From positions 34,108,441 through 34,172,440 of the forward strand of contig CM026568.1 of NCBI GenBank assembly GCA_015143295.1: DNA of 64,000 bases. The letters are read 5' to 3'. Within the stretch, counting starts at the first letter, position 1. Every line of letters starts with the position of its first letter. A model generated the notes under the pieces. That model had not been told where the DNA came from. It did no database searches and saw only the letters and a program-made list of their open reading frames with translations. The DNA comes from Tetracentron sinense. Lineage: Eukaryota > Streptophyta > Magnoliopsida > Trochodendrales > Trochodendraceae. This document shows positions 44,734 to 55,900 of this stretch, one piece after another. Both the position numbers and the translations under genes were made by a program.

Positions 44734-46585
44734 GAACTCTGCAATAACATGTAATATTTGTCGGTAATTTTTGTTGTATTACTTCATCTTGTTTTCAAGT
44801 ACTTAACTTATGGAACCACTGCGAGTAAATTTATTATGTCCTCTGTTTGAAAATGAATTCACGGGATTTTAATTCCCTCAATAAAAGTCAGACTCCCCTG
44901 TTCAAGTAAACTTTCTCCATGCTACTTTTAATTTCATAGAGTGCATAATTTAGGGATCCAGGAGATGAAAAGATGTGATTGTAGGGGGAAAAATAAATCC
45001 TCTAGGATACTAATCCCCCCTCAGTGATTCAATAAGAGATCTCGGATCAAATTGATATTGATATACCAAGTATCTGTTGATATGAACTATTCCAGTGATC
45101 CCTACTGTCCGAGTCCTGGAGCTTACGTCATCTATCAAATATCTGCATCTCCTGTCATTAAAATGAATGTAAATGGACATAATGAATCTATGTGTGTCCT
45201 AGTCGTATGCTCATGCCTGAGATGTAACTGTGGATTAATTGACTATAGCCCGATTTAGAGAAAGAGGGAAAAGAAAAATAAATAGATTAAGAATCAAGAA
45301 TAAGTTGGTACATTATTCTTTACCCTGGGATCTTGTGCAGTGCTGAGTATACTTTAGCATTGATTATCAATGAAATAAAACTGCGTTTTCTAATGTGCTT
45401 CACTCCATTGTTTATGATTTTCTTTTCTTTCTGATGTTACCACAGTTTTAAGAATTTTTATGATACTAGTTGGTTGATACCTTTCTCCGCATTCCAGGTA
45501 TACAAATTCTGCTTCAGTTTCGTTTCCTGGCCTTTTAGAGGCTTGTAGAGTGCAGGATACGCTAACAATTATAGTTTCTTTCCCTTAACGTTCTCTCATT
45601 TTCAAGTATTTTGTTGATATTGGTTGGTTAATACCTATTGCCACAGTCCTTGTATTCAAACTCCGTGTTAGTTTCTTTCCCTGGCCTTTTAGAGGCTTGC
45701 AACATAGATTTTTAGGCATTTATAATTTATGGTTAGTTCCTTACATAACCTCACACGAAATGCATGGCAAAATTGCAGACATTGCTTATCGCATCCCTAT
45801 GGCATGCAGGGGTTCTAATTGGACAGTGAAGTATCTTACAAGTTGCCTGAGAAGATCTAAACTAGGAAGACTCAATGACCTCAGGAAATCCTAAGGCAAA
45901 GGTCCAACAGCAATTTGTTTAGATCTCTTTTCATTGGTGTACATTGCTCTGCTCTCTTACCACAACTAACTTCCAGAAATCCAGTTTAAATGGGAACCTT
46001 TTTTTCCCCTCTCCTTTTAACAACAAAAACAGTCATTTTTCATGCAATACTATTTTAACTAATTTCCTTGTCTGAACCCAGTCATGTAAAATCTATTCGA
46101 GATGAATACTATGAAGTACATCATAAGAGAAAGTGCCTACTCCAAAGGCATGAAATATTCACAGAGTACGGGTTTCTGCAAGGTTTTAGGCAATTCAATT
46201 CCTCTCCTATGCATCGATAAAGTTTTGATTATTGCTTGATGTTTATGAAGCAAAAGACGGGCCATCATTCACTATTGGAGTGTGAAATTAATTACAAAAT
46301 TGCGCCAAGGCAAGGTATCACACAAACAATATTAGCTATACAACCTCTACAATCGCTAATCATCAAAGAGTAAATACTGGGATACCCTTGTGGGCATGCT
46401 TTTTAACTAGGTAAATACTGGGATGCTTATTTACTGCACTACCTGCAGGTAGAAATCTCCCAGCTCGCCTTCCCATCAAAGAGTAAAAATCTAAACAGCT
46501 AGATTGTGAGAGAGAGAGAGACCCCATTATGGCCACAAAACAAAACGACTATAACTTGTTTTAACTCTAAGCAAGAAATTCAAAG
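44734..46585. other. 3' UTR and intergenic DNA with a local duplication
   Basis: A segment of about 100 bp with 'tggccttttagaggcttg' and 'ttggttgatac' occurs twice, at about 45450-45560 and 45605-45705, with moderate divergence. No coding sequence was recognised. Confidence 0.45.
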
Positions 46586-46593
46586 AGTTGGAC

Positions 46594-46818
46594 TAGGGCG
46601 GCCCAAGCCACTTGGAGGCCTAAAGAGAGAATTCTAAATGATTTTTAAAAAAAAAATTAGACCCGCTATAAAATGAGACCTTTTTTAAATGGGGCTTTTT
46701 TAGGGTTTCTTTTCACTAAATTAGGTTCATAAAGCCATCAAAGCCCACGCTTTGGGGCCTTCATTTTTTTGGGGCCTAAAGCGTGGGCTTTGATGGCTTA
46801 ATGGACGGGCCGGCCCTG
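46594..46818. mobile_element. hAT-type foldback MITE with an internal hairpin
   Basis: The ends read TAGGGCGGCCC and, from the right inward, CAGGGCCGGCCC, a common plant hAT terminus. The flanks are AGTTGGAC (46586-46593) and AGTTGGAT (46819-46826), matching at seven of eight positions. Inside, 46732-46760 and 46772-46799 are inverted arms sharing a perfect 22-bp core ('aagccatcaaagcccacgct' plus TT). The element could be transcribed into a small hairpin RNA. Confidence 0.82.
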
Positions 46819-46826
46819 AGTTGGAT

Positions 46827-48622
46827 TGGTTCGGTCTTGAGCAGCTAAACCTGTTCCTATATCCAAACATATCCGCTGACTACAATAAGCTCGAGCACAT
46901 GGAGGGATGGATTAATTCGAGAAACCAACAAAAAAAATGGCGCTGCTGTGAGCACCCCCAACATTTTATTTCCATACGTAAAAAATAAAATAAAATTATT
47001 TCCTACACTAAAAATTTAAAATCATTTATTTTCTTTTGAGAGCACTTGTTGGTGGTCACAATGACCACCTCTGTGTCGGATCATTTGACTTTTCGTATAG
47101 AAAACAACTGAACTTATATAACTAAATGGTATACTTGCCGTCTAATAAACTTTCGAAGTTCTGTTTGAAGAGTGACTCTTCAACTCTCTCCTCCTCCTCC
47201 TCTGGCTGGATGGGGAACTTTTTTCCCTTTTGGAAAATCAAAAGACTTAGGGAGTAAGAGTTGCGACCATCCCTATTTATAAGGTCCCAGAATCCTAGCT
47301 ATCAAGGATTTTGGTTCACACATTAAATGGTGATTATGTCATTTTAAATATGACACGCTAGTGTGTGTCTAGAGTGTATTGAGTTCTGTATACCTTAATA
47401 ATCACCACCGCATGATCGGACTCTTACCGGTATGCTTCGATCAAACATGAAGATTGATCCGAAGTTTTGAAATCAAACCCTATGATCATTGTGTGACCAC
47501 TAGATCTAACACCCTTTTTTATGCGTGCCCAAGTCCTAACCCATTTTTATCCAAATAGATTGAAAAAAAATCATACCTCAACTTTAATGAAAATAAAATT
47601 CTGGTTTCTTTTATAGCTAATTTCCCATTTTCATTACTTAGAACAAATGGCTGCTCGTTTTCCTCTTTTTTTTTCACACCATTAGGTTTCTTAGGTTTTT
47701 ACTGCTATAGATAGGCTTCTACACTGTTTTTCAAGATTTTTTCCCATTTGATACTAGGTTTGGGTAAATGCATGCTCCCTGAACTAGGTTCGGGTGCTCT
47801 TGTTCTTGTCATTTTTCTAAATTTATTGCACAATATGTCGTCATTGAAACATTATGGCGATGTGTATGGATCAAGCTTTATAGCCCTCTCCTTCATTTGC
47901 TTCTTATTTGCTTCTTATTAGAATGATGTTATTCAATAATTTAATGGTGTCCAAATAATAAGTTTTTAAGTTTGGTGTATAGTCAAGAAATTTATAGATA
48001 TTTTTCTTTTATCTTATGGTGTGCTCATAGAATTTCTATTCCCAGACATAGAGAATTGTTTCTTGGGAGTGATGCCAAACAGGCCCAAATGTCCTTAGAA
48101 TAAGCTCTAGTTTTAATATCTTTTATCAAACACGTCGATGATAAGTTAAGTGATTTTCGTCTAAAGCTATTAAATTACAAAGAGACTTATTTTCATGAAA
48201 TGATCTAAAATAAATAGCTATTATTTTTTGGAGCTAAATTAGAAAGCACTGGACATTTGATAATTCTAAATAATGATAATTAGAACTTATTTGAAAAGTA
48301 GAGGTTATTCGAACTTTAGAGAATTTGGTTTAAGTATGAGGTCTAAAAAAATTAGAAGCAGGGGTTTACCTACAAAGTATACATGACCTCTTTTTTCTTC
48401 AAACCAATTACCTCTAATGCGCTTAAAAGAATATTTCATGCACGTGAGCATACAAATTTCTTAAAACTAGATTTTTATGCCCTTGGCTTTTATAAGAAAT
48501 TACAAACACACTCCCATGCACCTCTCATATTTCTCCCTATAGAGAAATGCTACAATTAAAATTATGACTTGAAATTCTCTACATATAATTAACTACAAGC
48601 TATAAGTTATAAACAGATTTGA
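46827..48622. other. Intergenic DNA, no gene recognised
   Basis: AT-rich sequence with stops in every frame. I see no conserved protein, inverted repeat or known element. Confidence 0.4.
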
Positions 48623-48811
48623 TAAGTCCGGTTACAACAAAAAAACATTCTTTTAACTATAGTTAACAAGTTTAACCTTTAAATTTAATAATTTTTAATT
48701 TTTTTAAAAACAAAGGTTAGATGGTTGAACCTTAAGGCCTATTGACTCTTAACTACAATTAAGAGGTATTAAAAGGGGTACGTGCTGACATGTGGGTTAT
48801 AACCGGACTTA
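48623..48811. mobile_element. Small MITE
   Basis: The ends read TAAGTCCGGTTAC and TAAGTCCGGTTAT in inverted orientation, enclosing about 189 bp. The interior has 'ttaactatagttaa' and 'aactacaattaagaggtatt' words, reminiscent of the larger foldback element at 49361-49722. The superfamily is uncertain. Confidence 0.6.
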
Positions 48812-49360
48812 GTAGAGAATTTCATGGGAGAAATTTTTGTAGACTTTTAGCAAATGACCAAAATCTAAAAAATTATTAGAATTTTCTTTAGAAATCAAAA
48901 TTTATTATAGTTGATAAGAATTTCCAAATGTTCATCAATCGTTTGCCGCTCACTCCAATGGTATGGTGTGGCCTCTCTTATGAGAGAGTTGATGATAGCT
49001 AATCCAATAAGTAAAGTCGTGCAAGAGTGCAGCCGATTGATTGATGCTAATAATAGGTTAAAGGAGCAAAACTTCAAAAGAGCAATGTTAAGTTCACTTT
49101 ATTCCTATCCACTTTCTCTTGTTTTTTAAGACAAAAAAACAAAAAAATAATGATATTTTTTTTTGTCAGGCTCTGCTATTTTTTTTTGTCTTTCTTGTTT
49201 CAAAAATACATAGAAAATGGATGAAGAGAAAAGTGGACATGTTGCTCTCAACCTAAGTCAACTACCTGTCCATAAAGTCTTATTGCCATGCTCTATGGTG
49301 GTTGGCTAAACTCAGAGTAAGAAAATCCTGAAATTAGGGCTAGCATCCCTCTAAAAAAAT

Positions 49361-49722
49361 AAGTCAAATCTTCTACGGTTATCACCGAATTTGACAAATC
49401 TGATTATCATTCTAAGAGGTCTCCACGTGCCCTTTTTGACACCCCTTAACTGTGGTTAAGTTTCACTACCCATCCTTGGTTTTTAGAAAAAAATATTAAT
49501 TCTTTTTTTAAAATAAAAAAACTGTTTTTAAAGCTTTTTAATATTAAAATATTTAATAAAAAGAATTAATATTTTTTTCCAAAAACCAAGGATGGGTGGG
49601 TGAACCCTAGGGGTGGGTGAATCTTAACCACAGCTATGGGGTGTCAAAAGGGACACGTGGAGACTTCTAGGGGTGATAACCGGATTTGGCAAATCCGGTT
49701 ATCACCGTAGAGGATTTGACTT
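49361..49722. mobile_element. Long foldback element upstream of the kelch gene
   Basis: Almost the whole 362-bp segment is one inverted repeat. The left arm runs AAGTCAAATC, then TCTACGGTTATCACC, GTCTCCACGTG, GACACCCC, 'ctgtggttaag' and 'ccttggtttttag'. The same words return in reverse on the right. Arms are about 170 bp around an AT-rich centre. The right arm holds a perfect 33-bp palindrome at 49673-49705 (16-bp arms around one base: GTGATAACCGGATTTG); its left counterpart has decayed. It ends about 85 bp before an upstream ORF of the kelch gene, so it may contribute promoter or leader sequence. Confidence 0.82.
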
Positions 49723-49807
49723 CAAAGACCTACCCTCCACCGCGGAATTTCCCTTTCATAAAATAAAATTCAAATCAAAAGAAGAAGGAAGACAGCGGCG
49801 AAGGAAA

Positions 49808-49903
49808 ATGGAAACCATTGGCGCCCACGCTTTCTTCTCGTTGCTTTTCTCCTTTAAAGATCTCTCCATCTATGAAGGTTTTATCTGGTTTCTAGGGTTT
49901 TAG
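49808..49903 (+). promoter_or_regulatory. Upstream ORF before the kelch gene
   Basis: An ATG at 49808 opens a 31-codon frame (METIGAHAFFSLLFSF..., ending FLGF) that stops at 49901-49903, five bases before the main ATG at 49909. A further ATG at 49904 overlaps the main start out of frame. If transcription starts upstream of 49808, both would reduce translation of the main frame. The transcription start is not known from sequence. Confidence 0.5.
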
Positions 49904-49908
49904 ATGAA

Positions 49909-52900
49909 ATGGCGAGGACCACCGGAAAACACTTTTCCAAGAAATTCGTCTTTTTCTTATCATTCTCAGGGCTTCTTGTAGCTGCTCTGATCGCAGATTT
50001 TTTATGGGCTTCCTCTTCCTCTTCTTCTTCTTCTTCTTCTTCTGCCTATATATCCACCGCTTCAATTTGGGCGCTTGAGAATTCTGGGAGCTCAATCATA
50101 CCCATTGTCGAAAACAAGGCCCATAAGGTGATTCCTATCGATTCACATTGTTATTGCTCTGCTTTGGAATTACGAATTCCCAATAGGGTTTCTTCTTTTT
50201 CCTGAGTTAGGGTTTTGATCTGTGCGTTTCATGCAAAATTTTCCCGAATTTGTCTGTCATTTTTTTTTTGGAATTGTGGTTATTTACCTGATTCAGTTTC
50301 TTAATGACGAATGATGATCATTTTTCTATAATTTGTAGAGAGGAACTGTTAAAGATAAAAAGGACCCAGTTCCTGGTAGAGTCTTATCAGCGACTTTTGC
50401 TGATATACCTGCACCTGAATTACAGTGGGAGAAGATGGCAGCGGCACCTGTACCTCGTCTTGACGGGGCGGCAATACAAATTAAGAATCTTTTGTACGTG
50501 TTTGCTGGATATGGTACCATTGATTATGTGAGAATCTTTTACCAGCTTAGAGATCATTTACATTTTTCGAAATTGATTACTGTTGAAATCACATGATAAC
50601 TTGGAATATATCTATATGGAAAAATGTATAAAGGTTGTATAGTAACTTAGGAATTCCCCTATCGAATAATCTATACTATATAGAAGAAGGATCTAGGTTG
50701 TAGAATAGCTTAGATTTATTTTTTATATGGAAGAGTATAGAGAAGAAGTGTGTTGACTAAGTATAGGTCCTTCCTAAGGCTCTATATATAAACTTATTAG
50801 GTCATTTCCACACGAGCAAGAGAGATATTTGAGATTCAAAATTTTAATTGTATTTGAGTTCAATAGAAGTTGCTCTTGGCTTCCGCCATTGAGTTTTTTT
50901 GCTTGCATCCTTGGGTTTGGCCATCCGCCTTCAATGGTCTTGGACGTGTAGGCTAGACCCTAGAGTCTCTAGCTACACTTGGAGAGTTGTGAACTATCTA
51001 CAATTACATAGACTATGTTTGCAAGAAGCTTTCTTTGATGCCTTAAGTGATTTTGTGCTTAGATTGTACTTATGATTATTATAGCTCTCCAATTTGTTAT
51101 ATTTTTATTGGACTATATGAGATAAGATAATTTCTTTGCGCATGAATCCAAGTTAGAAACTTAAAAGTTCTGCTTTGAGACCTTTGTCTCTCGTTTTGAA
51201 CAAATATTGCAATGGCATGATTATCCAAAAAAATAAAAATTTGGTTGTGCGATGCACGTGGTGATAAAAAACATGTGTCATGTGTGTTGAACAAATCTAT
51301 TATCGGTACAAGCCAACAAAGATATATAAACGAAGATAGTGTAAAAGAGAGTATCCCTATTGGAAAAAGAAAATATAAAAAATATTGCTTTAGCCCTTTG
51401 TCTCTCTTGTTCCATTTCAGTCCATCTCCACTCTCTTCTATGGTCCGAAGGATCTATAGTCAGATCAATATCCACTCTAATCGGATCGGATCCAGATTAT
51501 GAGCCGATCTAGTGACAGTCCTACTCGAAACGTTTCCACTTCCATAGTGACTGAAGTTTACACTGATACCTAAATTTAAAACCTTGTCTCGAACATGGGT
51601 ATTGAGATGGAAATACTTTCAAACAATTGGTTGTAGTTTTGTATGATTTTCTCCCTAAGCATCCCTTTTTACCATTTTACTTCTATTTACTTATCAAAAA
51701 GATCTTTTGCTTTAGTTTTTAGTGGGCAAAATGGAATAAGATGGTAAATAAATTATGGGTCTTCTCAATTGAACAATTTATTGATTGAGTATTTGCACTT
51801 AAATTCCATGTTTCCCATTGATGAGTAACCAACATGTTTTAACAAATTTGTTTTCTTACTGCACTAATTTCACTATATTAAATTTTTTGGTCTTATTTTT
51901 TTTTCCTGTTTGCTGATAATGTCCGTATCTTATAGGTGCACACACATGTTGATATTTACAATTTTACAGACAATACGTGGGGTGGAAGGTTTGATATGCC
52001 AAAAGAAATGGCACATTCACATCTAGGAATGGCGACGGATGGGAGATACATTTACGTAGTTACAGGACAATATGGTCCACAATGCAGAGGGCCAACAGCC
52101 CGTACATTTGTGCTGGATACGGAGACAAAACAATGGTGGGACTTGCCTCGATTACCAGTCCCTAGGTATGTGCCCTTATCAAGATACACATGAAGCATTC
52201 TGTTGTCTTCTTTCAAAAACATTTGTTTGCTCCCACAATCTCTGAAACTCATTTGTTTGTTGACTTTGTTCCAATAATCAAGAATTGCACATACTAATCT
52301 TCAACAGTTATATTAATTTATGTTGATTATCTGTTTAACATGATACATCTATATTTATTTATATCATTTATCTATATTTATTCATATCATATGATCACTT
52401 TGCTTTCCGTCTTAAAACTGGTGTAATTTCTCTCTCTAGTTATTTTGACTTAATGGATAGTCTTCTTCACCTATTGAACTTGTCAATTATATTATTACCA
52501 TTTAGGATTCTAAAGAACCTGTATGTCATTATTTCGGTTAGGTATTATGGACTTATGGTACTGATTGATATTTGAGAGCACAACGCATTTCGACGCACAC
52601 CTACAAAAGTGCTTAAATATAACTTATTAAAAAAACTCCTCAGTTTCTTCTCAACCTTCGTGTACTGACCAGATCCTTATCTGTGCCCCTTCTAATAACT
52701 TTGATCTCATCCCTCTATACCTTGTTAATTTAGCTTTTACGTGCTGCTGCTGCCAAATTAGTAGTGATACTCTGAATAGTTCAAGGTGCTGTCAGCTGCT
52801 ATACATACATGTACATTGTAAAATTTGCAAGGGAATTTTGTCTTGTGATTGATTGTTGTCACTCCAACTCTAAATTTTTGGGATAAGGCATTGATGATGA

Positions 52901-55900
52901 TTGTTTTCTTATGATTAGGTGCACTCACTTAGACCTGCCAGGGGATCTTCATGCAAATTTCACGACTTTGTTTTATACATTTGCGATGATATGAAATGTT
53001 TGTTTCTTCTTTTTCTGATGAACTGCTTAGTGCATTAGTGGTTGCAAATATTTCTGAGTTGAGTCTTGCCGGAGAATTTCATAGTTAATCTAGAATGAAA
53101 GGTTTTAACATGAGAATTTTTAGGTATGCCCCGGCAACCCAACTTTGGAGAGGCAGACTCCATGTGATGGGTGGCAGTAAGGAAAATCGCCATACGCCTG
53201 GATTAGAGCATTGGAGTCTTGCAGTAAAGAATGGAAAAGCATTAGAGAAAGAGTGGCGCACAGAAATCCCAATTCCCCGTGGGGGACCTCATAGGTTTGT
53301 GGCTCATCTTCTGTAAAAAAAATTCTTTTAATAATGTTAAAAATGAATCCTAACTTCTCTCCAGCTCCATACATGAATTTAATTTCTTGATCATGCTCAA
53401 TGACTTAAAAGTGAAGAATATAAACCAGGTTGTCACAAAGTCCAGTTGTCATAAGCCTCGCAACATTACAAACAATCACTTTTCAAGGTGTATCCTTGCT
53501 ATTTCATGACATTAATATGGCCTCGGGACAGACTACGTACTTTTGTGCATAATGATTTATATGCTTATGTTTCTACACCACTAAAAATCTTCCCATTGCA
53601 AGGTTGAGTCGTTTCCACGGTGGTTTAGACCCAAAGTATGTAAATGTAAAATAGATCTCAGAAGTTGTATGACTTGTATCCTTATTCACTGTTTAAAGGA
53701 CCTGGAAACTTATGTCTAGATCTGCAAGATGCTATCCTTGGCATATGTATGCATCGGTTCCCTTCTGTTTCTAGGAAAGCATAGTGCAAACTTGTTGCGG
53801 TAATTTTTGTATGCTTTTCCTTATTGATTTCTAGCTTAGAGTGAGTAGTTCCAGTCTCTTGTTTCAATTCTTGGACATTTGGTCATGTCCCAAGGAGGTG
53901 TTATACGAATATGGATCTTTGCTTTTGATAGTTGTATTTCAAAATCATTTCATATAAAAACCGATTTGCAACTCTATCAAAGTTTCTCCGTAGATAACCA
54001 GGAGTGCAATTTAAACCAAAAATATGAAGGATAACAATGATGTTGTTGTGAAATTTTTTTTTGGGGGAATACTAAGTTTCTCCAGAACGAGCCTCGGTGT
54101 TCATAGATTTACTTTCTAGTGTTGTATCCTTCTTTGGCTGTGACTTCTTTATATATGAAATCTCTTAAGTTTTTTAGTTCACTTATTCTTTGAGTTCATA
54201 TGAAAGTTGTCGAAGGTCAATGTGATTTGATTGGTCATTATTCTGTAGATTCCACAGTTTTGTTAAAATTACAGTATACTTGACTTTTATAGATTTGGTG
54301 GGAAAGTTTCCATTACAATTATCTTTGTGCCGATGGTTGACTTTCATTTAAGTCAGTATTAAGGATTATAATGGTATCTGTTCGTAGTATTATTCTCCAT
54401 AATATCTTAAATGACAATGGTTTTCTTCTGAGGGATTAAGTTAGCAAAGAACACATAGAGTTCGGTTAGGAGGATTAAATCAGCTTATGTTTTATTTAAA
54501 GTGTGTTACATGATCGCATCTCATGTTAATATTCAATATCACTTTTTTTAACAGGGCTTGTGTTGTGGTTGATGATCGGCTCTTTGTTATTGGTGGTCAA
54601 GAAGGTGATTTTATGGCCAAACCTGGATCACCAATCTTCAAGTGCTCGCGTAGGCATGAGGTATGTGAGCTGATTCCTATGTTTTTTTTAAAGTATAGTA
54701 ATTTGGATTGGCTCTTTCTATTCTGTGTAACCTGACCTTTTGAAATAGATATGACCTGCAGCACCTGCCTATAACAGTTCACTTCTTAGTGCAACATGAT
54801 CATGATGAGCACACACCATATACTTGTCATACGTAGGAAACATGGACAAAAGTTAACAGTGTATTTGACTAATCTGCAGTCTAAGTAAAAAACTTAGTGA
54901 TTCTTGCATCCACTGTCGTTTCAATGCTTTTTTATGAGAAGTCAAGAGGACAATATTCCTTAATTTGATCCACAATGTCTATTTGAAGCCCACATTGTGA
55001 CAAGATTTTTATACCGTCTATTTGATCTCATCCGACCAACGAGCAACTGTGGCGTCTATGGTTGAGTGTAGGGGCGAGTCAGTAGTGTGGGCTAGATTTA
55101 GGCGTGCTTTGAAGGACTGGGAGATAAGTATATTTATCAGATTTTTGTCTCGTTTTGTGTTTGTCATCCCTTCCCCATCATCTACGGATAACCGAGTTTG
55201 GTCTAGGGAAAACAAAGTTCGGTTCACTGTGAGATTCTCTCTGCAGGTGTGGCGTCCTATTCCCTACACATTACTTCCCTGTCAGGTTGTGTGGCATCCA
55301 TGGTATCCTTTTTTCTTTGGACTGTCTATTTGGATAAAATCTTGACTTCTAACCACATTCAAAGGAGAGGTTGGAATCTTGTGAATCGATGCGTGTTATG
55401 CATGACAACAGAGGAATCAATAGATTATTTGCTCCTACACTTCCCTTTTACAATTAACCTCTGGAACTATTTTCTTCCCTATCTAGGAATTGCTTGACTC
55501 TTTTCCTGTTCCTTCAAAGGCTCCTTATCTTGTTGGTATTCGGCCTTGCTGGGTTCCCAGCTGATGTGCTTTGTCTCTCCTCCTAGGGTCCATCTCCTGG
55601 TCCCCTGGAAAGAGAGAAACATATGTATTTTTAAAGACTCTGTTTTATCCCAAGAGAGAGTTAGGCAACAAATTCAAAACCTCCTGCTTGATTGGGCTTC
55701 AATTAGCGACTGTAGACACCCTGTGTTTGCCCGGATTCTTCAATGCTCATGCTTCTTCTATTTCTCCTTCTCCAAGGCAAAGCGAACTCCACAAGGCCCA
55801 ATTGAACCCTGTTCACCCATTTACAAGCACCCTAATACCATCTATAGATCACCTAAGCATCAATTCCAATATAGGGGTATTTTAGTCTTTTAACACTCAA

